This document shows, one piece after another, positions 22,712 to 33,375 of a stretch of 64,000 bases of DNA. Both the position numbers and the translations under genes were made by a program. The stretch covers positions 2,636,001-2,700,000 of the forward strand of contig CALZFC010000045.1 in NCBI GenBank assembly GCA_945643635.1, read 5' to 3'. The notes beneath the pieces were generated by a model. That model searched no databases, was not told the DNA's origin, and worked only from the letters and a program-made list of their open reading frames with translations. Numbering within the stretch: position 1 is the stretch's first letter; every line of letters starts with the position of its first letter. Source of the stretch: Allodiplogaster sudhausi. Its lineage: Eukaryota > Nematoda > Chromadorea > Rhabditida > Diplogasteridae.

Positions 22712-25700
22712 CTACCACCCCTCGTCACTGCTGCCTGAGCCCGCATCCTCATGATCTGCCTGAGGGGGAGGGGGTATCATGTCACTGATCCTGCCCATGA
22801 CTCCACCCAGGGGTGAACTGGTCGACTCTTCTCCTCCTGGCTCCTGGCGTGCTCTTCCCACCGCAGCCGATGGAAGTAGTTCTTGTCTACCAGTGATAGC
22901 TGAATGCAATTAGTTTAGTCCACTTCGCCTCTCCAAGCAGTAGTCTGTATTATTATGCAATGTTAAGAGGAAGTATGGCCATAGAAATACTGCTCGCTGC
23001 TAACTACCAAATAGATTTCCGTCTGTGAACAAATCGAATAATGGTAAGAGTTAATGGAATTACTGGAGACAGGCAAAAGATGTAAGGAATCTTTAGCCGC
23101 TCTCCCGGCCAGTGGCATCGTGCGTGACAATGCACAGCTCTGATGTAGCAGCCTTCGAGCAGACAACTCCAGGCATTCCAAATAAATAATCATTCAGCAC
23201 AAAAAAAAGGCTCCAACTTACCTTTTCGGCGAGCTTCGAGAGCCTTCGCCAATGATGACATCAGATCATCTCCTCCCGCTTTCTTCGTCGAAATTGCGGA
23301 AGAGTTAGCCGACTGAAAAGTATAAGATTTACACTTTTAAACTAAAACAAGTGAAATCAAATCAACTATAATTCATAGGGTTTTTTGAAGTGTTCGGTGT
23401 CAGCAAATATACGTTCTATACGGTATCACAAGAAATAAAGTAATGAAGTTGGTAAAGGTAAAAATGGCATGACGAACAGTTGACGTGGAGGAAATGCTAA
23501 TAGAACAGTCAAGGCGATCAAACATAACAATATAAAGCAAACGCTCTCTATACTTTTCAGTACAGTTTGGTGACGTTTAAAGGGACCAATAGCAACTTAT
23601 AATAATAAAAGATAAAAAGATAACTGACATCATTTGCACTCTTCTTCAGAGATGAAGAAGTGCCTGCGGTATCCTCAGCCGCGTTGCGTGCACGAGTTTC
23701 GCGAAGCCGCGCATTCTTCATGCCCCCTGCAGCGCGGATCGCCTCCATGAGTGAGGATCTGCTCAGAGAGACATATTGTAAAGGGGAAAGAAAAAAAGAC
23801 ATTAGGACAATAAAAGAATGGGGGAGAGAACGGAGAGAGAAGGTTGCCTGAAACAGTCTTGCCTGCAAAATTGTTACCAAATTTAAGGATAAAGCAGAGG
23901 CAAAAAAGGGAACAAAATCACGGTGGTTCTGTACAATTGACCGTGATGTTTCTTAGTATAAATTCTTGCCTGTAGGAAAATAGGGAAAGAAATTCCTTGA
24001 AAGGATACAAGATACATCCTCCTCCAAGTACCTGGCATCGGGTGGAACTGATGGAGTGCCTTGAACTGGCGAGAGAGCAGTGGATGGAGGAGGAGGAGGG
24101 GGTGGAGGCGGTGGGGGAGCAGGAGCTGGAGCACCTGAAAGAAAGTAACCAAATCTTCTTCTCAACCGATTATTCGCACTCCAAAATTCTTTGGAAGAAT
24201 TTAACAAAAAACATCCGCATGATTTACTTAAATAATTGTTTTATATAAAAAAAACAAGTCTTTGAATTACTAGTACCAACAAATAGAGAACCAACAAAAA
24301 CAGACATCAAATTCAAAGTTTTTTTTGCCTTATATGCATTTCTCACGCTCAAAAGTATCTTTGCCACTTTTGGTAAAGCAGAGAAACATCTCGAGCACGT
24401 AACAAAATTACAAAAGCATTCTACAGTTTAAAAAAAAATACTCGAGAAAAAAAAATGACAGCTTTCGTACCCTGCGAAAGCGATGGCGCCCTTGAGACTG
24501 CGACAACTTCCGGCGGCGAAGGGGGCGGAGGAGGAATTGACTGAGAATTCAGACTCGGCTTCGGTGGAGCCTTTTCCTCTTTTGCCTTTTCAACTGCAAT
24601 GGTCGACACCCTCACAACTACAACAAGGAATGCCAACCACAACTGACACTTCACACACAACCAGCCACTTCCAATCAACCAAGCAAGCACAGTCCATAAG
24701 CAGAGCAACTAGCCAACCTTCTTGGCTATCCTGAGCTGGCTGCTGTCGAGGCTCAGGCGAAAAGAATGGCATCGATGAGAACATACCGTCAAACGAGAAA
24801 TCTTCCGCAACACCTATAAAAATCGCCTTTCTCAGCTTTGCCAACACCGGTTCACTTAGGAAAGTAATAGGCATTTCCACTGTAAGGGACGATGATCCCA
24901 TAAAATACTATATTGCTAAAATAAAGCACCTGGTAAGTCGGGAAGGACGTTCGGTAGGCCAAGTTGATCATATTCATCTTGCTGTAGCAGAAGGATCTGG
25001 CTGAGGTTGCCAGAGAGAAGCCGGCCCTCAGCAGTGCTGGCAGAAGAGGAAGTCAGGGGTCGTCGGTCGATGGCCGAGTCGGCCTCGCCCGCCGCTGCTG
25101 CTGCTTCCGCTTCCTAATGGGGGTAGAGAATCACTGGTCGCCATTCCACTATTCAATAGAAAGTAGTGATATAAATAGATTAAATCTTTCTCACACTATG
25201 AACCATATTTCCTCTACCCTCCAGCAACAGACAATCTCGCTCTCTCTCCATCTCTAACCCTCTTCAATCGTTCCTTTTCCCTTCTCCTCCTTGCCCTCTC
25301 CTGCTCGTCCTTCCGTGCCACCTCATCAACGAATGCAAAACGGTCGCAATCGTACGCGCCAAGGATATCCAGCGGATCCCTCGCGGGCATCCGAACTGGA
25401 AGAACAATTGAATGAATACATTATACTTCTCTTTTTTTTCTCCCTCTCATTCTGCTCTCATTAACAATATTCATCAGTTTGCTCTAAGCTATAGTCCTCC
25501 CTCTTTGCATTCTAATAGACAGCCAATTCACCAGGTTTTGGGTACTCCTTGCCACGCGGGAGAAGCATCGCAGCTGAGAAGAACTGCTTTCGCTCCTCCA
25601 TTTCCTTCCTCAGGTCAACAGATTCGGCTGGGCAGCGGCGGGTTATTTGCGAAGAGGGAGGCCTGAGCAAGCGTTGTATGTGTTGCTTCCAATGGTATTT

Positions 25701-26426
25701 TTAAGTTCTACCGAACAGTATTAAATATGCTGAATAACTTGGCTTACTGGTCGAGAGCCGGGCTGGGCATTGTGCCCGCTGCAGAGAATACTCCCCTCTT
25801 GAATGCATCGTCAACCCCACTGGCCGTAGAATCACTCCTGTCAAGGGTGGGGAAGCGAGAAGCGGCCCACATCGTCACGGAAGTGTTCATCTAACACAAG
25901 GAATAAAAATAACGGTGCCAACAAATTATAAATGACTATCTGAATCAGCTGAGAAACCAGCTTTACTCAAATGCAGATGGATTCTTCAAGTTCATATGCA
26001 AGCCAATACAAGCAAGGAATAGAGAAAAGAACAACAAGGGACCTTTGGTATTCGTTCGACCTTCCGCTGCACAACATCCAGCCTTTTCGCGAGAGAATCC
26101 GCTCTGGCTATCACATCTTCAGTGCGCTTCTCCAGCCGGGAGAACACCTCGTTCGCAACCGAAAACCAAGCATTTATTAGAGAGGGGAAAACTCCTTATA
26201 AAAAAAACTAAAGAAAGCTTCACCGTACGAAAATGAGGCCTCATCGTCAGTTAAGAAAAAAACGTCTCCTAACGAAAGCAAAAACTCTTGACGAAATCAA
26301 AGGTTAACGAAAACAGGGCTTGTCTTAACGAAAAAGAACCTGTTGAAAGCGTTCCATTGCATCGCATATTTGCACGACAGCTTCCTCTTGTTCGACGTCA
26401 TTAGCAACCAGTGGAACGCGGATCAT
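22712..26426 (-). CDS. WASHC1: WASH complex subunit 1 (Arp2/3 activator)
   Basis: WASH activates Arp2/3 to build branched actin on endosomes. The first recognised exon (ATG 26426) reads MIRVPLVANDVEQEEAVVQI, matching the conserved WAHD1 start. The next carries VFSRLEKRTEDVIARADSLA (about 26080), a heptad helix. Later exons hold SAAMLLPRGKEYPKPG (about 25560), RMPARDPLDILG (about 25370), DEYDQLGLPNVLPDLPG (about 24940) and a polyproline tract with more than ten prolines (about 24060-24130). The C-terminal VCA is clear: WH2 SSLMEAIRAAGGMKNARLRE (about 23720), central GGDDLMSSLAKALEARRKG (about 23240) and an acidic tail ending SSDEGW then TAG. The terminal tryptophan is the Arp2/3-binding residue in this family. 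A small upstream 5' exon cannot be excluded. Confidence 0.87.
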
Positions 26427-27240
26427 CCAATGGACGTCTACCGAACCCTTGCGTAGGCGTTAGAAGTACTGTAAGATATATCTGGCCTAGCAAATCGCTG
26501 CTTTGGTAGCCTATCTTTAGTAGGAAATGGTTGGTCACGAGTACTCCCACCTAGTGACCCTAGTAGAGCTCCATAAATTGAATATACAGTTCGTTCAACG
26601 ATAGAGACACTCTACTCCGAGAAAGACGAATAGACATTTACTTCAGTTCTTGTACTTTCCTTGTTTATACTGCATGTAAACATGTCTCCTCTGCGTAGGA
26701 AATATCGAGGATAAATGTTCGGTCACATAAAGCGTGAAGAGAACTTAAGAAAATTTGTGTTAAAAAGGAACACTTAAGGAGACGCATCTCAACAATCACG
26801 AGAGAACAACCACTGCATAGCCAAGAGAGGGAAGCGGCAAACTCCAAACTGCCAAATTAATATTTCGGCAAGTAGAATAATACGATTCCTGCTAAAACAA
26901 AGATCAGGAAAATGCATCCAGCAGAGCAACAATATAATATTGACAGTACTAAATTATTTATATTAAAAAAATTACTAATAGCACAACGGCAGCTTAAGCG
27001 ATACAATAGTTACTGCCTAGAAGTTTCCTAACAACCAACAAATAATAGAATTGCCGAATATAGAAAAATTAAGCAACAATATAGTTATCGTAATAAAGAA
27101 TTCAGATGTACTTGAGCGTAAATTTAATAAAAGAGAACAGGAGCGAATAGGGTACAAGTTCAGACGACTCAGAATCCAGTAATAACCATAACAAATAATT
27201 TAAATATGAACAAATACTGTAGCAACTTGATAAATAGAAT
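26427..27240. other. Intergenic region between PGGT1B and WASHC1
   Basis: About 810 bp, AT-rich, no supported gene. Just inside WASHC1 intron 1 (26240-26340) there are several dispersed TTAACGAAA-like short repeats with no evident function. Confidence 0.4.
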
Positions 27241-28238
27241 TTACTTGTTCCTAGCGAGTCTGAGGCGAGTTCGTTCAATGTGTTCGGCAGCTCGACGAGT
27301 GCAGTTCAAGGAGGGGTGAATCGGAGAGAAGGAGGGCTCGTGGAGGAGGGAGAGGGCAGCCAGAGAGAAGTACGTGTGCAGAGCATCTAGAGAGGAGAGA
27401 GAACGAGAGTGAAAGAGAGAGAGAGAGGAGGGGAGAGAGAGAGGCAACCAGAGAGAAGTGCGTGTGCAGAGCATCTGGACAGGGGAGAGAACGAGAGTGA
27501 GAAAGAGTGGAAAAGAAAGACAGAGGAGAGAGAGGAGGGAGAGAGAGAGAAGGAGAGAAAGAGAGAGAGAGAAGGAGATAGAGAGAGAGAGAGAGCAACC
27601 AGAGAGAAGTACGTGTGCAGAGCATCTGGATAGGGGAGAGAACGAGAGTGAAAAAGAGAATGAGAAAGAAAAAGAGTGGAGAAAGAGAGGGAAAGAAATC
27701 TAAACAGATTCGAATAAATTGTAGATTAAATACTATAGATATAAGAGAAGCAATGATGTATAGTAACGGGAACGAGAATCAAAATTACACTACCTGGCGA
27801 AGCGCCAACTTCGGGGTATTTGCAGAATCCACCCAGCAGACGATGCTGAGAAGTCAACAGGAAGTCACGAAGCACTTGGCCGTCGGCGAGATAAAGGGAA
27901 TCCAGCAGCTAAAAGGAAAAGCATGTCGGCTTATGGAAGTAGAGTAAGGAAGGACAGCAAGAGAGCTGAGAGATATGGAGCAATAAACAAAGGTAGGAAG
28001 CATTAATTTCATTTAAAAAAATGAAAATAAAAAAAAATTATAAAAGCAAAAAGGATTTGATGTATAACAGAAAGAAATGAATAAGAACAAAGGAATATCA
28101 GACAATCCCAACTCCCAACCTGGAGAGTCGCTCCAATCCAGAAGGCATAGCAGCTATCGTCTGGCTTGTTGGCGCGGCCATGGAAGCCACGCTCCTGCTT
28201 CTGCAGCGCCCATTTCACCTGGCACGAGAGAAAAGATA

Positions 28239-28276
<38 letters not shown>

Positions 28277-31138
28277 TGCAAATGAAAGAGAGGAAGAGAA
28301 AAAATGGGAATATAGAAGAGAGAAAGCTACTCATCTGCATTTATCTTAAGTAGCTGCAGTTTACAAATCTATTTTCTGTGATGTTTGATAACCAGGTAAT
28401 AATGAAAAATGTCGCCAATATTCGTGAACGTTACAATAAGCTAGAAAAATATGGAATCTGTAAATATAAACTAGGAGCAAGGAAAGACTCGCGTACCAAC
28501 TGCGAAATCATCTTGCTGTTCAGAGCAGATCCATCCCAAAGTCGACCAGCCAGTGCAAGAGATGCGATTGCGCAGAAAGTTGATCCACCTATCAAGAAAA
28601 CAGATGTTTCTTCTGAAACGAAACCACCTCGATTTCATTGAGTTTCAACTAAATTCAATGATAAATATTAAAGAACACGATTTATGGAACAGCATTGAAA
28701 AGAAGCAATGAAAAGTTGAAACCAAAAGAATGAGAATAAAACGGTAAGATGGATGAGCATTTGAAAAAGAGAGAAGTGAAAATTAAAGGGAAAAGCAAAA
28801 CGAAAAAAATGAGCACTTGCCATGACTCTCGTTCAGCGGCATCTGCCCAATTCCTCCATCATACGCAATGCTCGACCGAATAAAGCTACAACGAATTTAT
28901 TAATTCTAAAATCGTTAAAAACAAGAAACAAGAAAAAAATATATGTGGTGAAGGAAAATGCTAATCTCCTTCGACTATTACTGCGGCGTTTTTAACTGTA
29001 CTGGGATGGGGTGATAATAGTTTCTGATATAAAATGAAGAGGAAATTGTTCCCTGCAAACCCATGACAGTATCCTTTGCCTGAATGCATTACCGTACCTG
29101 ACAAGTTTGCTCCAATTGATTGCAGAGTCGTCTCCCAACACATAGCAGATGCTGACTGCGCAGTACACAAATCTCATGTCTGCCTCAGAACCGGCTCCTT
29201 GACTCACAAAACTAAAATGAAGCGTTTGTCAAAAAGTGATGCAAGCGAATACCAGTAAAATAAAAATTACTGCAAAATAAACAAACGCAGGATTTTGACA
29301 CAAATTTAAACGGTAAGCAAGTGAAACAGTCTAACGATAGAAAAGCAAAGGCGTCCACTGACCAGCCATCCTCCTGCTGCGACCTCTTCACGGACTCCAA
29401 GATGTCCTCCCGTCGAACACGTTTCAAGTCGTCCCCCAGAATCGCCAGGCACATCAGTGCCGAATAAGTTTGCGCCATGTTGGCCATGTCGTACCCGTTG
29501 TGATCCCCTACAACATTTCTTTATCAGCTCAAAGATAATTCATCTTCTTCAAAAGCTTATTCGCAAAAAAGGCTAAGATACAGATAAGCTCAAAAAAAGC
29601 ATACTACACGTCCACGTTAAAAAAAACACTAACCATTCCCACCCGTCTTCGGCGCACTTGAAAAAGATCCCCGAAACCCGCAAGCATCCTGTGGACAGCC
29701 TGCAAGCATAGTCCTTTTTAAAAGCATATTCACATGAAAGCAACTGCCGCAATGTTTGTCGACAAATCAACGAGTATTTTTTTCTTGTTCGTGTCAGTTT
29801 CCTCCAATTTTACAAGCAGTTGTAATTTCTCATTCCCCAACCCAACCCATGCATATCTATTGGATGGGGCGGAGAGATGGAAAGATGAGAATACGTTACC
29901 ACATCATTGTCGCTCCGCGTACTTGTCGAAGACCTGAGTGAGCACCCGTGACAGCACCGCCTTCTCCGGGATGTTTCTTCTCGCTTCCTCCGCCTCCTCC
30001 ACTGCGTCTCTGGCTGCCTCTGGCATTTCCTTCTCCATGTCCTCGTCCTCTTCTCCATCCACTTTCTCCCAGATGTCCTCAGCTCTCCTTCTCGCCTCCT
30101 CCATGTCATCCTTCTCGCTCCTCTTCAGCTGCTTTACCACAGTCGGATGGAGTTCCCTCTCCATGCTAAGATCCTCTTCGATCTCTTCCTCCCATGGCTC
30201 AGGCTGGTTCCACCATCCGTCTTCTCCGCATGGCTCCTCAGTCCACTCTCCCTTCTCAGCCGCCACTCTCTCACTCCAGACCGCGCCAGAGTCCATGGCC
30301 CTGAGGCGCCAGAAAGTACCAGCACCACTGGGAGCCCTGAGCCCTGGGACCATGGCCAGGGCACGAGTGGCTGTAGGCCATGCGTCATGGTGAGAGGGGG
30401 GCTCTTCCAGCTTCCTGGGAACTGCGGCGGTGGAGAGAAGGCCATTGGGGTGTTCTACGAGTCGCCACTCGTGCACGCAGGCGGGTGCATGCGAGAGGAA
30501 GTGGAGACAGTGGACGAGGGAGCCTGTCCCGACTCCTGATTCAAGTCGCAGAGAAGGAGCCTCCAGGATGACATCACTGCCCTCGGGCAACGCGAGCTTC
30601 TGAGTCAGGAGGGGCGGCAGGGAAGAGGAAGTCATCCGTTGGTCGACAACACACGCCGCGTACTGCGACACGAAGAGGAAGCGGAAGGATGACTGCCTGG
30701 GGAAGGGGATCAGGAGATAAGAGTACATCATTCGAACAGTTCAACTGGCATTGTAATTAGCGGGGAAAAAGTCTGCATTGCTAAAAGACAAGGTTAAGCC
30801 TGATATTAAGATGTACGCATTGAAAACTGAACTGTAACTTTAACATGTGTCGAATACGAGCTGGATGGTCGTTCGCATGAACCGGGATATACTTGAACTC
30901 TTCTCCGAGTTCCAGCTAAGCGAGATTATATTTAGTTCTAGAAGTAAACGATTTGCGCGGCATGCCTGTCCATGGAAACGGCTTGTTTTGTAGAGAAGAG
31001 GAGACGGCTGCTCAGTCTGTGGACAGCGGAGATCGAGGAGGCGGGCACTGCCGTCCGCATAAGCAATCAACGGCACGCGAGGGTGCGCAGAGTGACAGAC
31101 AAGCTAGGGAGAGAGAAAGAGAGAATGTGTGTGACAGT

Positions 31139-31191
<53 letters not shown>

Positions 31192-33111
31192 AAAAAGATA
31201 ATGGGGAGGAGAGAACGGCGGAAGGCAGATATTCAGTATCTTGGATATGAATTGAAGAGGAACCTCCATGCGGTCTAAACTGGGTTCAGTCTTGATGAGT
31301 CTCTCTGCACTCCCATGCCACATTCGACTTTGTCTGTCCTCCCGCGGTCCCACTCTTCTTCCTTTCGGCAACCTCCCTTCTTCCAGTAGGAGGAGCTCAC
31401 CTAATATGTTTACTCAATAAAGTTATCACAGTGATAATAAGTTATGACCAGGCAAGTCGCTGCTCTCGCTCCAAGAAAGAATAGTGCCGGTGTCATAGTC
31501 CATGACCTCCTCGTTGTTGTCCCCTCGGAAGATGAAGCTGCTCTCCCCACAGCCCCCCTCCTCATCCTCATCCATGACTCCCTCTGGATCCCACAGCTGG
31601 AGCACTCTCTGAGCTCTCGTCCAGATGGCTCTCGGCTTGAAAATGGCAGGTCTCAGCTCCAGTAGGGATTCTTGCACTCTGCTCGCACCGCGTATCTTGG
31701 CCTTTTTCAACTTGTCCTCTTCTCCAATCCTGATACCATATCTCTCAAGGCTTCTCCTGTCTGATCGCTCAGAGACTGTCCAAAGATCCAGTCTCTTCTC
31801 GTCTTCTCTCAGTCTGGCGGAGAGGAGATTCCGTTGGTTGAGTTCTCGGCGGGACGTTTCGAGTGGAAAGACGCCGGGAGGGCGCGAGAGGCAGCCGGGG
31901 AGGAGGCGGGGTGCCAGGAGGGGCGCGACGGGAGAGGCCGCGCCACTCTCGGTGCCCCCTTCCAGCTCGAGCCGCCGCCACCACGCGGCTACGTTGTACT
32001 GCGGCACAAAGGGCGACGACGCGGACGAGGACGAGAAGTGGAGACCGCCAAAAGTGGATGGAGTCGCAGCATCGGCATAGCCAAAGTCTTGAGCAGGGGG
32101 CTCGGCGAAGGGGAGGAGGGAAGGGACGGTGCAGCTTGAGGTCGGAGGGAAGAAGCTGAGGAATGGTGACGTCATTGTGGGCGGGGCTTCGCCTCAGCAG
32201 ACCAAGTCGCCGCAGCAAAGGGCTGAAAATACGTGACGTATTCTTGACGCTTTGAGCCTGCCGAAATGGATGCGGAAGCTCTTGATTCATAATGGAAATA
32301 ACTGGTAGAGTTGCAAGGAGGATACTTCCACACAACAAGACATTTAATGACAAAGAGGAACTCAATCCTGAAAGGTACAAGAAAACACTCCGGAAGTCCT
32401 GTAATTGGCTAACCAGGAAGCAACCCGTTTGAATGTTCTCTATTCTACTACAGAATATCTTGTATTCCACACGTCGTAACAGTAACTCAATGCATCTTCC
32501 TAGTTATCACTACAATTTACATGTTAAAGCTTAACAGATTGATTTCGCGCTGACTGACCGTCCTCCTTGCCAATCTGTAGCTGGTAGAGCCAGTCGATGA
32601 TCACCCGGCGATGATACTCCGTCACCACTGTGTCCAGCTGGCCAATCACGTCAAGCGAAGAGAGCGTGAAGAACAGGAGAGTCACGCTGGAGGCAGAGAG
32701 ACAGTTAATATGAGAGAAAGAGAAAGAGAAAGAGAAAGAGAGAGAGAGCGAGAGAGGGAGAAGGAGAGAAAGTGAGAAGAGAGAGAAAGAGAGGGAGAAC
32801 GAGAGTCACTACAGTAGAACCAACCGATTGCTGTCAAGTGATGTGTAGGCGTCTGGGAGCACGCCAAGATGCCGTGTCAGGAACTTGATGTGCTTCTCGA
32901 TCTCCAAACGGCCCGGACTGCAAGAACATCACGTGTGCAAGAGAATTCCATTGCGGATACACCTCCACTCGGACTCATGACAATTAGAGGAAGAGAACGC
33001 AGATAAAGTGAATATCCATTGATCTTCCACTGACTTGTGTACTCTGAGAGGGATCTCCACTGTCTGATGTTCGTACTTCGAGTCCGCTACTTCGCCCCCG
33101 TCGCCGCCCAT
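27241..33111 (-). CDS. PGGT1B: Protein geranylgeranyltransferase type I beta subunit
   Basis: The beta subunit pairs with the FNT alpha subunit to attach geranylgeranyl to CaaX proteins in the cytosol. Exon 1 starts at 33111 (MGGDGGEVADSK). Exon 2 (about 32830-32925) has RLEIEKHIKFLTRHLGVLPD. Exon 3 (about 32570-32695) has LLFFTLSSLDVIGQLDTV. After a 2.9-kb intron, exon 4 (about 29635-29703) carries the hallmark CGFRGS. Later exons hold MAQTYSALMCLAILGDDLKR, GSEADMRFVYCAVSICYVLG (zinc/substrate region), YDGGIGQMPLNESHGG, GGSTFCAIASLALAGRLWDG, GFHGRANKPDDSCYAFWIGA, LLTSQHRLLGGFCKYPE and DALHTYFSLAALSLL. These match human PGGT1B in order, including the catalytic D-x-C and C-Y-x-F-W motifs. Phases across the long intron agree (phase 1 on both sides). 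Another gene lies inside that intron. Confidence 0.9.
27360..27662 (-). repeat. Threefold tandem copy of the last PGGT1B splice acceptor and exon start
   Basis: A unit of about 64 bp occurs three times in CT-rich sequence, with exon starts at 27625, 27474 and 27386 on the minus strand. It contains a pyrimidine tract, the AG acceptor and the first coding bases of the last exon (ATGCTCTGCACACGTACTTC). The spacings are 151 and 88 bp, neither a multiple of three. Only the 27386 copy continues into the full exon in frame (DALHTYFSLAALSLLHEP); use of either other acceptor would shift the frame. Confidence 0.8.
29904..32175 (-). CDS. TAF1C-like beta-propeller protein, nested in a PGGT1B intron
   Basis: Five exons assemble in consistent phase: 31449-32175, 31264-31400, one from 31103 to about 30971, a fourth at about 30837-30918, and a last one from about 30702 to the stop at 29904. 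Exon 1 encodes a Ser/Pro/Arg-rich region that reads LFAEPPAQDFGYADAA.. without a known domain. Exons 3-5 look like WD40/beta-propeller blades: HPRVPLIAYADGSARLLDLR, then EEFKYIPVHANDHPARIRH, then FRFLFVSQYAACVVDQRM. The repeated pattern of an HP motif followed by a D-x-R blade end recalls TAF1C, the RNA polymerase I SL1 subunit. The C-terminus (about 29904-30170) is a Glu/Arg-rich helix. The third intron requires a GC donor (CAG followed by GCATGC). The gene lies entirely within PGGT1B intron 3 on the same strand. The gene model is strong; the family name is tentative. Confidence 0.65.
31140..31188. repeat. GA microsatellite at an acceptor of the TAF1C-like gene
   Basis: (GA)n on the plus strand, giving a (CT)n tract that leads into the CCCTAG acceptor at 31104-31109 of the nested gene's third exon. 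Confidence 0.85.
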
Positions 33112-33375
33112 AAGAGGGTCTTGCCTAAACTTCCTTTCTCAACCTTCTCGGCGTTAATAACAAGAAATAAAAAGTGCCACCCTAAAAGAAAGAAAAAAAC
33201 CTTTAGATAAAAAGAACACATACGGGATCAAACCAGAATCAGACAACAAACCCTGCTCAGACATTGACAAGAGGACTTTATCCAATAACAAACAACATAA
33301 CAAACAAAACACTAATATGAAAGAACTTTAACATTCTAAGATCCTCAATTGTCCGAGATCACCTTTGATGCTGAA

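Noticed and set aside
32155..32200. GC-box and TGACGTCA (CRE-like) palindrome as promoter of the nested gene
   Set aside because: The TGACGTCA overlaps the ATG codon of the reading frame itself and may be coincidental; nematode promoters with these elements cannot be judged from one site.
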